This document shows positions 1-9,478 of a stretch of 64,000 nucleotides of DNA, in pieces (the first letter of the stretch is position 1; each line of letters opens with the position of its first letter). This DNA is from Mantamonas sphyraenae (lineage: Eukaryota; CRuMs; Mantamonadidae). The notes beneath the pieces were generated by a model. It had not been told where the DNA came from. It searched no databases and saw nothing but the letters and a program-made list of their open reading frames with translations. The position numbers and the translations under genes are program-made. Location: assembly GCA_026936335.1 (NCBI GenBank), contig JAPMXV010000061.1, positions 186,001 to 250,000 of the forward strand, read 5' to 3'.

Positions 1-491
1 ACCATGATTACCTGCCTGTGTTCCAGGTCCATGATCTGGTCACGGGCCAGGCCGTCAACTACACCGGGTTGTACCGGTGGGAGGTGATTGGGGCAGGCCC
101 CACGGCAAAGGACATCACCCCGTTCCGTCCCGACCAAATGGCTGGGTTCAACCAGTTCATTTGGACGCCCATTCCCGAACCTTTTACATTCTTTTCGCTG
201 GCCAACAATGGGCTGACGTGGGTGTGTGCGCCGGGCACCCCGTGTTCGTCGCCGTGGCCCAACTTCCCAGGCACTCCCGAGTACTACCTGCGCATCCGTG
301 TGGACACCAGCCCCGACCCAAACACCTACTGCAACTACCAGCATGAGTATGTTGTGCGTGTCCATGGCATTAGCATGGACTTTCAAACCACCATGCTCTT
401 TGCAGGCGCCTCCTTTGCCATCTTCCTCCTCGCCTCCCTTTGCTGCATGCTCTACTTTGACGCACAGAAAAAGAAGCAGAAGCGAGAGTGA
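1..491 (+). CDS. 3' part of a single-pass membrane protein (5' end outside window)
   Basis: The reading frame is open from base 3 with no stop upstream, so the gene begins before the window. About 160 residues are visible. They form an extracellular or lumenal-looking segment with several cysteines and aromatic residues. One hydrophobic transmembrane helix follows (LFAGASFAIFLLASLCCML), then a short tail rich in lysine (AQKKKQKRE) typical of the cytosolic side of a type I membrane protein. I do not recognise the family. It converges on the SENP8-like gene, with stops 37 nt apart. The internal GTG at 18 is not a start; it simply lies in the open frame. Confidence 0.6.
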   Translation, partial: HDYLPVFQVHDLVTGQAVNYTGLYRWEVIGAGPTAKDITPFRPDQMAGFNQFIWTPIPEPFTFFSLANNGLTWVCAPGTPCSSPWPNFPGTPEYYLRIRVDTSPDPNTYCNYQHEYVVRVHGISMDFQTTMLFAGASFAIFLLASLCCMLYFDAQKKKQKRE

Positions 492-528
492 GCAAACAAT
501 GGGTGGGTGGATGGGAGTAAAACACATG

Positions 529-1302
529 TCAATGATTCCCTCGCTGCTCCTTGCCCAGTTCCCGGATGATCTCCTGCAACTGTACCCTTCGTTCTGTAAT
601 CCACTTTTGGGTCACTGTGTCGTTGAGATCGGCGGAAATGGTGTCCCACAATCCCTTCCCATCCTCAGTGTCCTCCTGCTTGTCGTCGTGGTCTTCCTTG
701 CCCTTGCCCTGTTGAGCCACCACAGCAGACACCAGGTGTTCAGTGACACCCACCACAAACATACCACAGTCATACGAGTTGCTTTGCCTCGGCGTGTCCA
801 CCGACACAAAGGCAGGCGTGTCGTTGACGTCCAGAAATGGGGTCACCTTGCGGCTGATGCGCTTGGCTGCACTTTCGTTGAACCCCGGGATGGAATCGAG
901 GTAGTAGTAGGTGTTGTCCTCCCTCACATACACCATCAACGACCAGTGTGAGCCGCCCAACCTGTCCACAGTCTGGTTGTTGTTCACTGGGATGAACACG
1001 AGCGAGCGTTGTGCCAGCTCCAACGGGCCCAGAGCCAGCGCACACTCTTCCACGTCGTTCAGGAATGTCATCATCATCACCGTCGCAGGTGACACCAGCA
1101 ACACATGAGGCAACTCCCGTTCCAGGTCCTGTTCCTCGCTGGCATACATGTAGGCAAAGGTGATCACCGCATCGTTCAACCACTGCCCGTCGTCCAGCAA
1201 CGCCACATCCGACTCTCGCAACGACACATCCGCATACGTCAACACAAACCTGTCCTCCCCACCCTCGCTCCTGTCACCTCCTGCTGCCTTTGTTGACGAC
1301 AT
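529..1302 (-). CDS. SENP8/NEDP1-type Ulp1 cysteine protease
   Basis: A 257-residue single-exon protein of the Ulp1/SENP C48 peptidase fold, which cleaves ubiquitin-like proteins. The short length with almost no N-terminal extension is typical of SENP8 (DEN1/NEDP1), which processes and removes NEDD8, rather than of the longer SUMO proteases. The catalytic set is visible in order: His119 in GGSHWSL, Asp136 in YYYLDS, Gln173 and Cys179 in RQSNSYDCGMF. The C-terminal tail is charged (about residues 190-215). The start is ATG in the context aaccaccATG. NEDD8 rather than SUMO specificity is inferred from size and overall resemblance only. Confidence 0.88.
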   Translation of the reverse strand: MSSTKAAGGDRSEGGEDRFVLTYADVSLRESDVALLDDGQWLNDAVITFAYMYASEEQDLERELPHVLLVSPATVMMMTFLNDVEECALALGPLELAQRSLVFIPVNNNQTVDRLGGSHWSLMVYVREDNTYYYLDSIPGFNESAAKRISRKVTPFLDVNDTPAFVSVDTPRQSNSYDCGMFVVGVTEHLVSAVVAQQGKGKEDHDDKQEDTEDGKGLWDTISADLNDTVTQKWITERRVQLQEIIRELGKEQRGNH

Positions 1303-1377
1303 GGTGGTTGCGCAAGGGCGGTGTGTGTTTTCCGTGTTTCGTTTTTTTCATTTGCAATGTCTGTTGAAATGACCACA

Positions 1378-2482
1378 TCAGCAGGTGCTGTCAATCCAGC
1401 ACAACCAGGAGCAAGTGGTGGCAGCTGCTGCTGCCTTGTCCTCGTTCTCATCGCTGACCTCGACCTTGGGCACGCGGCCGTTGAAGGCACGGGTGATGGC
1501 AATGTTGCCGTCGATGTTGGACGAGGCCTTCTTGATGGCAGCACAGTCGTACTTGCATGCAGCAAGCTTGGTCTTGGCTGCATTCAGACACGTGCTCCAA
1601 CGCGGGTGCGAATCGGTCTGGCTCTTGACCACAACCTGCTCCAGGGCGTTGTACGAATCACCGCCGACCTTGGGGCACGTTGCCTTGGCCTGCTTGCTCA
1701 GGTTGTCGCAAAAGGTCATCATGAGGGCATCGGCCTCCTGTGCATCCTCCTCTGCATCTGCATCTGCATCCTCATCCTCCATCTTGTCCTCACCCTCAGC
1801 CACGGCTGCCTTGGCCGTCTCCACCTGCGCTTCCTCTGCCTCTCCGCTTCCTCTCCACTGTCGGCCTCCTCTGCCTCCACATCGCTCATCCCATCCTCCT
1901 CCTCCTCCTCGTTCGCAAATTCATCGTCTGCGCTGTCCTCTGCGTCCGCCTCCTCCTCGTCCTCGTCTTGTTCGTTGTCCGAATCGTTGTCCTGGTCCAG
2001 GTCGTCCACATCCGTGGCCGCATCCGACTCCAGTGCCTCATCCTCGTTGCTCTCCTCCTCTGCACCCCTGTGTGTATGCCCATCCCCAACCATGTGGTCA
2101 GCCTCCCATCCTCCACAAACTCACCCAGCGTCCTGGAAAAGGGCATTCTTCGCAAGGCCCGCTTTTGCAGAGGGCGAAAAAAAACGCCACCCACACGGCG
2201 CGTGCCTGTAAAACGCGCTGTACAGCTGCACATGGGGGGCATCCGGCGAGGAACGGTGCATTCACACACGTGACACACACACACAAAGAGAGAGAGACGG
2301 ATTGTGTCCACTTACGAGTTCTCCTCTTCCTGCTCCGAAGCATCGGAAGCCACGTCCAGGTCGGACGATTCGACGTCCGCCGCAGACTCGGCCTGCGTGC
2401 TGGCTGCAGTCTCCTCCTCCGCCACAACGGCAAACACAGAGCCCGAAATCAACAAAATCAGCAGAGCAAAGGTCACACGCAT
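1378..2482 (-). CDS. Secreted acidic 7-Cys protein, member 1 (frame break)
   Basis: Member of the local secreted family. Exon 1 (2482-2316) encodes a signal peptide (MRVTFALLILLISGSVFAV) and an acidic start, ending at donor GTAAGT in phase 2. Exon 2 begins at 2067 after acceptor CACACAG and encodes a long Asp/Glu-rich stretch. The C-terminal part, read in a different frame down to the TAA at 1378, has the family cysteine pattern: FC, then CP, CKYDC, and the terminal CSWLCWIDSTC. The acidic frame and the cysteine frame meet around 1840-1862 in a purine-rich GAG/AGG stretch. One missing base there would explain the break. No intron of sensible length fits. It is either an assembly error or a pseudogene. 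Function is unknown. Confidence 0.7.
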
Positions 2483-2581
2483 GTTCCAACAAGTGTGTGT
2501 GGTTTTTTTGGTTTTGTTTGGCAAGGCTCAGGCGCCGGCGCGGAAAACCACACAAAAAAAAAGACACCCAACCACACACCG

Positions 2582-3263
2582 ATGAGAAGCACTGCCGTTG
2601 CCGCTGTCGTACTGCTTATATTGGTTGCCTTTTCTCTGGCTGCTGATGCAGACGAGAAGCAATCCGTGAGCGCAGACGAGCACCAAAAGGTCTTGGACTC
2701 GATGCTTGCCGAGGAGGCTCAACGCGCCGCCAACGAGGATGGCTGGGCCATCGAGATCCAGGACGACCTTGAGGTGCAGGATGCTGACGAACGACGCCGA
2801 GCCGGTGGCTCAACGGACATTTACGGCGCCGTGGCTGCCCAGCGCGTGAGTGGATTGGTGGCCAGCCATCACCAAGCGAAAAAAGTGCACTGTGCTCCAC
2901 GCGTCTCTTTCGTCTGCCCCTGACACACACAGGACACGCGCACACACGCAACACACACGCAACACACAGTTCTGCGACACCGTGCTTGCGTCCACGAACC
3001 CGGCGTGCCCGCAGCCGTACAGTTCCGAGTTCAACGGCCTCGTGGCCCTGGTCAAGCAGATGTACGCTGGAACGGACCCGCACTTCGTCGCCAAGGGACA
3101 GGAGGCCCAGCAGAAGCTGTCCAACTGCCAGTACCGATGCGCATACCTCCGCCGGTACAGCAGGCACTTCCGCCGTGGCCGACTGCACCCTCGCATGGTC
3201 GAGGACTCCGACGAAGATTTCGGCGGCTGCTCGTGGCTGTGCTGGATCAACAACAGCTGCTAA
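2582..3263 (+). CDS. Secreted acidic 7-Cys protein, member 2 (intact)
   Basis: Intact family member of about 185 residues. Exon 1 is 2582-2845 and exon 2 is 2970-3263; the intron is phase 0 with donor GTGAGT and acceptor ACACACAG. Residues 1-20 form a signal peptide (MRSTAVAAVVLLILVAFSLA). Residues 21-88 are charged but less acidic than in the other members. The C-terminal domain starts FCDTV and carries NPACP, a CQYRC pair, and ends GGCSWLCWINNSC. The intron sits directly before the cysteine domain. In members 1, 3, 4 and 5 it lies in phase 2 just after the signal exon, so this copy is structurally divergent. It is divergently arranged with member 1, with 99 nt between start codons. Function is unknown. 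Confidence 0.8.
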
Positions 3264-3381
3264 AGAACGTGCCGTCGAGAGCGAGAGCGAGGCAGTGACC
3301 CGTGCCATGTGAATGCAACCGTCCTCTTTCCCTCGCATTGCGTACACCCGTATCAACCGCCTTAGTGGTTTCCGCTGTTAG

Positions 3382-3447
3382 AATTTTGATTCACATTGAA
3401 ATCCATGTGGATGTCAAAAGTATTATATTGTGGTTTCAATCAAAATT
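3382..3447. repeat. AT-rich imperfect inverted repeat in a convergent 3' region
   Basis: Between two convergent stop codons (3263 and 3450) lies an unusually AT-rich patch. The outer 10 bases (AATTTTGATT at 3382-3391 and AATCAAAATT at 3438-3447) are perfect reverse complements, with partial further pairing inside. It could be a shared 3' processing or termination element, but this is only a suggestion. Confidence 0.4.
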
Positions 3448-3449
3448 TG

Positions 3450-5432
3450 TCACTCTACGTCGACGGCGTTCAACATCCACTCGACCATCTCGATGGCTTC
3501 CGCCATCTGCGCGACAGCGGCGTCAGCCCCTTCTTGCCGCGCTTCTTGGATCCATACCTGCAGCTGCTCCCACTCCTGGCGCAATGGTTCGTGCATGGCG
3601 CTCAGCTCCGCGTGCACAGCCGCCGCCGTCTCGTTGTCGCCGCTTGCCACAGCCTGTTCAAACGCCCCGCGCATCTCGCCCACCATATCTGGGTTGAACT
3701 GGCTGACAAACGCAGCCTGCTGCTGCTGGCCCTGTCCGTCTCCGCCATCTCCGCCCGCTCCATCCAGTCGAGCCAGTTCCGCCTCTGCCTCCTCGATGGC
3801 CGCCTTGATCTCCATCGCCGTGCCAAAGTCCTCCCTGTCTTTGGCATCCTGGAGTGCCGCATACATTTCGCCTAGGTTGGCTTCGATGGTGGCCCTGTAA
3901 GCCACATGCGCCTGCATGGCCTCCTCGAGCTCGGCCATGGCCGCCTTGATCTGCAAGCAGTCCTCAAAGCGATCCTGCTGCTTGGCCAGGTCAAAGTCTG
4001 CCTGCCATTCAGCCAGCAACGCCTCTGGATTGGGTGGGAGCTCAGGGAGCAGGCCAGCCGAGCCCTGTTGCAACAGGAACTGGATGCGTGCATCCAACAG
4101 ATTCAACCTGTCAGCCACCCGCCCTGCCTGCTGTTCCTCCCCTGCCAGATACAATTCCTGGTACATCGATTCCAACTCTGCCATCTCTGCCTGCAGACTG
4201 TCCACATCCCGTGCCTCAAACTCCGCCTCCGTTTCGTTCTCAAAGCCAAAGCCACCACCACGCTGCTGCTGCTGCTGCGCCTTGGCACTACGACCAGGAG
4301 GCAATGGGGGCAACTTCTTGTTGTGTGCATGCGGTGTCCCCCTCTGTGTGTTGAAGTTGTCGCCGACAGCAGCAGCAGGAGGCACTGGAGGCAGACTTTT
4401 GCGCTGTTCCTGACTCTCTTCCACCTTTTCCTTCCTGCGCCTTTCGGCCTCTTCCACCTGTCTCTTGGCCAATGCCACCACCCTCTCCTGCTCCGCTTGC
4501 TTGCGTTTGATCTCCTCCTCCCGTTTCTTCCGTTTGGCTTCCTCCTTGGCTGCCTTTTTCGCCGCCTTGGCCTCCTGCTTGGCACTCTTGCTCCGTTGCA
4601 TCTGGGCGTTTGTGTACTCCTCCGCCCTTGCCGCTGCCTCCTCCAATTCCCGCTTGCTTTCCTCCTGGATCTGCTGTGACACTGGTTCGTTCGACATGGC
4701 CCCATGCAACACTTTCGCCGCTGCCGTCTTGGGTTCATACCTGGCCACCTGTTCCTTCTTCAAACTCCACGACCTCTTCCTCGGCTTCGCCTCCCCCTCC
4801 TCCTCCTCCTCCTCCTCCTGTCCATACTTGGCACTCAGATACTGTGTCTTCTGCCCTTGCACCGATTGCCCGTTTCCGTGCATGTTGCCTGGCTTCAGGT
4901 GCTTGGATGGCACCGGCGGAGGAGGTGGCGCTGGAGCAGACCCTCCCCGCCCACCTTTGGCCGTCTCCTGCGACGGAAGTTGCACACGTGGCATGCCCAT
5001 CTGTGACGCACGCATGCTCAGTCGTTTGGGTTTCTCGGGCACCGCTGGTTTGGGGATGTCTGCCAGCACGTTGGCCAGCGAGTCGACGTCAAAGCCATCC
5101 TCTTCCGCTCCTGCTGCTCCTCCTGCTCCTCCTCCTCCCTCTTGTTCTGCCCCTTCCCATTGCCCCATCCCTCCTGAGTGTTGTCCATCCGTGTGACTGC
5201 CGATGTCATTGTCATCGTCACCAAAGTGCAATGAGGCCAACACATCGCCAAGACGGTCGGCCGTCCCTGCGCGATCTCGAGCCAGCGTGGGCTGCAGGTG
5301 GTTCAGTCGCTTGTCAAACACAGGCACAGGCGGTGCATCATCATAGCCCCCATTCGCCTCCCATTGTTCTTGTTGATGTTGTTCCACTTCCTCACTCTCC
5401 TTCAATGCTCCGACCAATGCATCCAGGTCCAT
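3450..5432 (-). CDS. Proline-rich coiled-coil protein with UVR-like helical repeats
   Basis: About 660 residues in one exon. I chose the ATG at 5432 (MDLDALVGAL); the frame extends upstream only through non-ATG codons. The order is: an acidic/Gly-rich N-terminal region (1-150); a proline run and basic patch (170-260); a Lys/Glu/Ala-rich single-helix or coiled-coil stretch (about 270-370); two SH3-ligand-like motifs (SLPPVPP, KKLPPLPPGR); then about four helical modules (430-640). Each module has the look of a UVR motif (for example DREDFGTAMEIKAAIEEAEA). UVR motifs are known in UvrB/UvrC, some clamps and animal/protist scaffold proteins. A cytoplasmic scaffold is the likeliest role. Family identity is not established. 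Confidence 0.75.
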   Translation of the reverse strand: MDLDALVGALKESEEVEQHQQEQWEANGGYDDAPPVPVFDKRLNHLQPTLARDRAGTADRLGDVLASLHFGDDDNDIGSHTDGQHSGGMGQWEGAEQEGGGGAGGAAGAEEDGFDVDSLANVLADIPKPAVPEKPKRLSMRASQMGMPRVQLPSQETAKGGRGGSAPAPPPPPVPSKHLKPGNMHGNGQSVQGQKTQYLSAKYGQEEEEEEEGEAKPRKRSWSLKKEQVARYEPKTAAAKVLHGAMSNEPVSQQIQEESKRELEEAAARAEEYTNAQMQRSKSAKQEAKAAKKAAKEEAKRKKREEEIKRKQAEQERVVALAKRQVEEAERRRKEKVEESQEQRKSLPPVPPAAAVGDNFNTQRGTPHAHNKKLPPLPPGRSAKAQQQQQRGGGFGFENETEAEFEARDVDSLQAEMAELESMYQELYLAGEEQQAGRVADRLNLLDARIQFLLQQGSAGLLPELPPNPEALLAEWQADFDLAKQQDRFEDCLQIKAAMAELEEAMQAHVAYRATIEANLGEMYAALQDAKDREDFGTAMEIKAAIEEAEAELARLDGAGGDGGDGQGQQQQAAFVSQFNPDMVGEMRGAFEQAVASGDNETAAAVHAELSAMHEPLRQEWEQLQVWIQEARQEGADAAVAQMAEAIEMVEWMLNAVDVE

Positions 5433-5524
5433 GACGACAACTTGCGTTGCCTCCAACGACGCCCTCCCCCCCCTTCCCCTGCAATTGCATGTCAACATGA
5501 TGATGGGACATCCACACACTGTGT

Positions 5525-6208
5525 TTACTCCTGGGCAGTAGTCTCATCGTCATCCACCTCAGCCTGGAGATCCTCAGCGTCGGAATCAATGTCGCTTGCG
5601 TTCTCCTGGGTCATGGTCTTGCTTGCTGCATCCTCAGCATCCTCCTCATTGTCCAACTGCTCCTGTTCCGTTTCGGCGTTGGCCTCTGCGTCGTCCTCCA
5701 CGTCTTCAGCGTGCTCATACTCCTCCTCCTCTGCCTCCTCATCGCTGTCCAGGTCAGACTCTTCCTCCGCTGCCTGCTCCTCCGCATCAGACTCGTCTTC
5801 ATCCTCAATCCCACTGTCCAGTTCTCCCTCACTGTCACTGTCCTCCTCCGATTCCCTGCGTGTGTGTGTATGTGAGTGTGTGTGTGTTGCATGGGGGCAG
5901 GTCTTGTGTCAGGTCTACACTTCCAACCACAAAAATTCCACCTCCCCCCCATTCTTTTCCACACTCCTCCGTCACAGACACCCACTCGCCACACCGTTCC
6001 TCCTCATTGGGTTCTCAACCTACACGGCGGACTCCTGCTCCTTCTCCTCCTGGGTCTCCTGCTGGACTTCTGTCGCAGCAGGGACCTCCATCTTGGCGGC
6101 GGCGGCAGGCTCAGCCACCACTTCCGGGGCAGCAGCCTTCTCCTCCACGGCCACAGCCATGGTCACAAGGGCAATCAAGGCAACAAGGGCAATCAGCGAG
6201 CGCTGCAT
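5525..6208 (-). CDS. Small secreted, extremely acidic protein without the 7-Cys domain
   Basis: Two exons: 6208-6024 and 5855-5525, joined in phase 2 (donor GTAGGT, acceptor CACGCAG), giving about 171 residues. Residues 1-20 are a signal peptide (MQRSLIALVALIALVTMAVA), followed by an Ala/Glu/Val segment. Exon 2 is dominated by Asp and Glu and ends TTAQE without any cysteine. The signal exon, the phase-2 intron and the acidic second exon match the architecture of the nearby 7-Cys family, so I regard it as a relative that lacks or has lost the cysteine domain. Such acidic secreted proteins often bind calcium or basic partners, but nothing here proves it. Confidence 0.7.
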
Positions 6209-6313
6209 CTTTTTCGATGTGAGCGTGTGGTTGGATGAATGGGATTGTCTTGTTTGCTCCAGCTCACTTGCACCCTGCCCACGTTCTCCTTCTCGTTGTC
6301 CTGGCTCACCGCA

Positions 6314-6838
6314 TCACCTCTTCACCACCAGGCGCTTCATGTGCCGGATCACATCCTCGCCGTGCTTGCCCCATCGCATGGTGATGGCCACGTGGGCAGC
6401 TGTCCACTCTGTAAACAAGCAGTCGTACCTCTGCCACCCTACCCGTCTCAACCATCGTTTGATCTGTCTCAGTTCCTTCCTCAGTTCATCCGAAGAGAAC
6501 TCTTCCTCCTCCTCCTCATCACCATCATCATCATCATCATCATCACCATCACCATCCAGCTTGTTCACTTTCTCCTCTTCCCGCTCGTACACCTCACTGT
6601 GCACAATGTGTGGATGCTCCTCATCGATTCCCTTGATGTCCTCCGCCTCCATGTCCCGATACGGATTGCGGCTGCACAATGCAGCCGTGCAAAACGGCAC
6701 CTGCAGCTCCCAAAACACATTTGTGTACAGCACACGCTGTTCAAACCTTCCCAACGCCTCCATGTACGGTGATTCCGGGTGTGCCATGTGCCACAGCAGC
6801 GGTTTGCCCTCCTTCTCCCCACTGCCGGATGTTGTGCC

Positions 6839-6871
<33 letters not shown>

Positions 6872-7378
6872 CGACTCCTCCACAGACACACTGTCGGCCA
6901 GAAGCAGCTGTTTGCCTGTCTCCCCCAACAGCGAGTTGACCCACCAGTGTACGGTGTTGTTGAAATAGGTGCGCTGTGGCCTGCGCACGCCCATGTGTGG
7001 CGTCACAAGGGTGACAAACGACCCCAGCGTCACCGTGTCCAGCACTCCACGCTGCAACAGTTCCCCCATCGCATAGCGTCCATACAATCCACCCAATGAG
7101 TGACAAACCAGATCCATCTCCTCAATGCTTCCCTCGTGGCTGTCCAGCAGCGCTTCGATTTCGTCCGCCACACGCTTTCCGCCCGCGTCCACCCCGTCGT
7201 ATGTGCCCCAAAAGTACGCGTTGGACGTGCATGCATGCAGCATCACCTCGTTGCCATTGTTCCCCTCCTCAAACACACCCATCACCGCATCCCAGTCTTT
7301 CTGAGTGCCGTTCAGGCCGTGCACAAAACACACCAACTTCATTTTCGTCTGCCTCACCCTGCGCCACCTTCTCTTCAT
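6314..7378 (-). CDS. DUF676-type serine esterase/lipase
   Basis: A 354-residue alpha/beta hydrolase of the DUF676 (ROG1-like) putative serine esterase family. Visible elements are the oxyanion-side FVHGLNG motif near residues 18-24, the nucleophile elbow CHSLGGLYGRYA with Ser94, and the TLVTPHMG segment expected in this family. Residues about 170-190 are a serine run from an imperfect trinucleotide repeat, and about 265-290 an Asp/Glu-rich insert. The ATG at 7378 overlaps the stop of the upstream pseudokinase gene by four bases (ATGA). An alternative start is Met13 (7342), immediately before the conserved domain. Substrate unknown; lipid esters are likely from the family. Confidence 0.82.
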
Positions 7379-9203
7379 TGTGCCTCAAACTGCTCCATCA
7401 GAGCGGCCTGTTCGGCAACATCCACCTCGTTCACATCTACAGGGTATTCGGACGCACCTCCCCGGAAAGCTGCAACGACTGTCCCGATGTCCGGAATCGC
7501 GTCCACCAAGTCCCACAGGCGCTCCTCCTCGTCCAGTTCCTCGAATTCGTTGTCGTAGAAGTGGTCGTCCAGGTCATCTTCATCCTCCGTACCACCGTGC
7601 CCCCCGTCCCCGCGCATCGTGTCTGTCCAGGGTTCGTCAATGGGCTCCGTCAGCTCCTCGTACGGGATGCGAATGGGTGTACAGCAATTGTACAGGATGG
7701 ACACCCCCTGCACGTAGTCCAGCAGATCCCTGGGCAGCCGATCTTCCAATTGACTGTTCACTCTCTCCACGACAATCTCCTCCTCTTGCACCATGCCCAT
7801 CTCCGACTCTACATCCATCCCCATCCCCATCCTCATCCCCATCCCCATCCCCGTCTCCGTATCCATCCCCGTGTCCAAATCATAGTCGATGTCCTCTCTG
7901 TCGCCGTCCACCGAAAACGGGAGCACGTGTGCCTTGACCACCGCCGCCGCCGCAAGCTGTTTGAGACTGGGCAAGCGCACATCGTCAAAGAACGGGTGTT
8001 CCAACGCCTCGGCCGCACTGATACGATCCTGTGGTCGCATGGCCAGCAGCTTGCGTAGCAGATCATCTGCGTCTGCGTCGTCGTGCAGGATGGGCACCCC
8101 CAGGCTCATCTCCTCCTTGGGTCTCCATTTGGGAAATGAGGCGTTCCAAAACTTCAGTTTAGACACACCCGGCCAGGTGTCCTCGTTGGGTGTGCCCATC
8201 ACGCGAAAGATGCGATACAGCTGGTCGATTTGCGAGTCGCCAAGAAACACCGGGCAGCCGTTGAACATTTCGGCGATGGCACAACCGGCGGACCAAATGT
8301 CCCCGCGAGTGCCGTACTCACATTCGCCCAGGAGCACCTCGGGAGGCCTGTATGCACACGTGGTCACTGTCGGGGAGTACGCCCTGCCCCACCGTCCTTC
8401 CCGCTCATCATCCTCGTCCATGCTCATGTCCAGCGAGCGACACATGGCAAACGAGGTGAGCAACAGCCGCCCGTCGTCGCCGATGTGGCACTTGGAAGGC
8501 TTGATGTTGCGGTGCACAACCTTGATGGAGTGCAGATACTTCAGGGCACACAGCAGCTGGTACGCATAGTTCTGTGCGCAGTCACTCTGTGTGTCAATAC
8601 GCCCTGATTCACACGCTCACTCGTTCACCTTTTGCGTTGTGCCCCACCCCCCCCCCACACCTCGCACGCGCCACAAGCCACTCACCTTCATCACCCACAG
8701 ATACGCCTCGGGCGACGGCGAGATATGGTCATAATAATAGATGAGAGTGCCCAACGAGTGGTTCAGCCTCTCGTAGACGATAAACACGCCTTGCGGATCC
8801 ATGATCACCTCTTCCAGGCTGTGGGGAACGGAAAGTGCTGGGTAAGCGTGCAGATCTCGGGAAATCGAGAAACCGAGCACTTTTGGCGCCAACTGCCCCT
8901 CGGGCCTTACCTGACGATGTTTGGATGATGGGAAACCTGTTTGAGCACAGAAACTGCACGCAGCGTGGTAGGGTCGATGCCCTCCGACTCTGATTGCAGG
9001 TACTGGGCCAGTTTGAAGGAGCCGTCGTTCAAGTTTCGAGCAATGTGTGTGTGGCGCTGCTGCGTGGCCGAATGGTACCACACGTGCCTCCGTGCTTGCT
9101 CCTCGTCCTCAACCTCCAATGGAGGAAGGCGTGGCACCACATTGGCCTCCAGATACCGATTCAACACATCGCCAAACACCTCGTGCTTGGCGTACTTTTC
9201 CAT
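7375..9203 (-). CDS. CDK-like pseudokinase
   Basis: Three exons (9203-8911, 8818-8686, 8571-7375) give about 540 residues. The overall fold is CDK-like: a PSTAIRE-region look-alike (EGIDPTTLRAVSVLKQ), HPNIV, a CDK-type activation segment and P+1 loop (TTCAYRPPEVLLG), and the conserved C-lobe (DIWSAGCAIAEM). Every catalytic position is changed: no Gly-rich loop, the ATP-binding Lys shifted or lost (SFKLAQ), HRD is HRN (162-164), the catalytic-loop Asn is Lys169, and DFG is SFA (182-184). This is therefore a pseudokinase, presumably a scaffold or allosteric partner. Residues after about 310 form an acidic, Met/Asp-rich tail with no recognised domain. An upstream exon cannot be excluded. Confidence 0.8.
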
Positions 9204-9478
9204 CTCTGCTCCCCTCACGTTGGCATACCGCGCGCAAACGCAGGTACCCACAATCGTTCAACAACATCCAACGACAGCAGCATTGCCCTTCCTTCCCTCG
9301 ACACAAAGCAAGTGGATTTCGTTGAAAAATCGGTTGTTTTCTTCCCCATTCTGCGCGTCCGCACTTCAGCGTGCCTGCTTTGCCACAGGTCGCCACCGCA
9401 AACTCCGCCTTTTGTGGGGGTGAGGGTGAATGAACGAGTGATGATCAGAGGTGACATCACATCAACGTGTGCAGCTGT

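Noticed and set aside
1385-2923. 512-codon plus-strand frame
   Set aside because: A chance fusion of antisense of member 1 with exon 1 of member 2; the signal-peptide ATG at 2582 is the true start.
5298-6968. 556-codon plus-strand Ser-rich frame
   Set aside because: Antisense to the acidic secreted gene and the esterase; serine runs come from the complement of GAG/GAC-type repeats.
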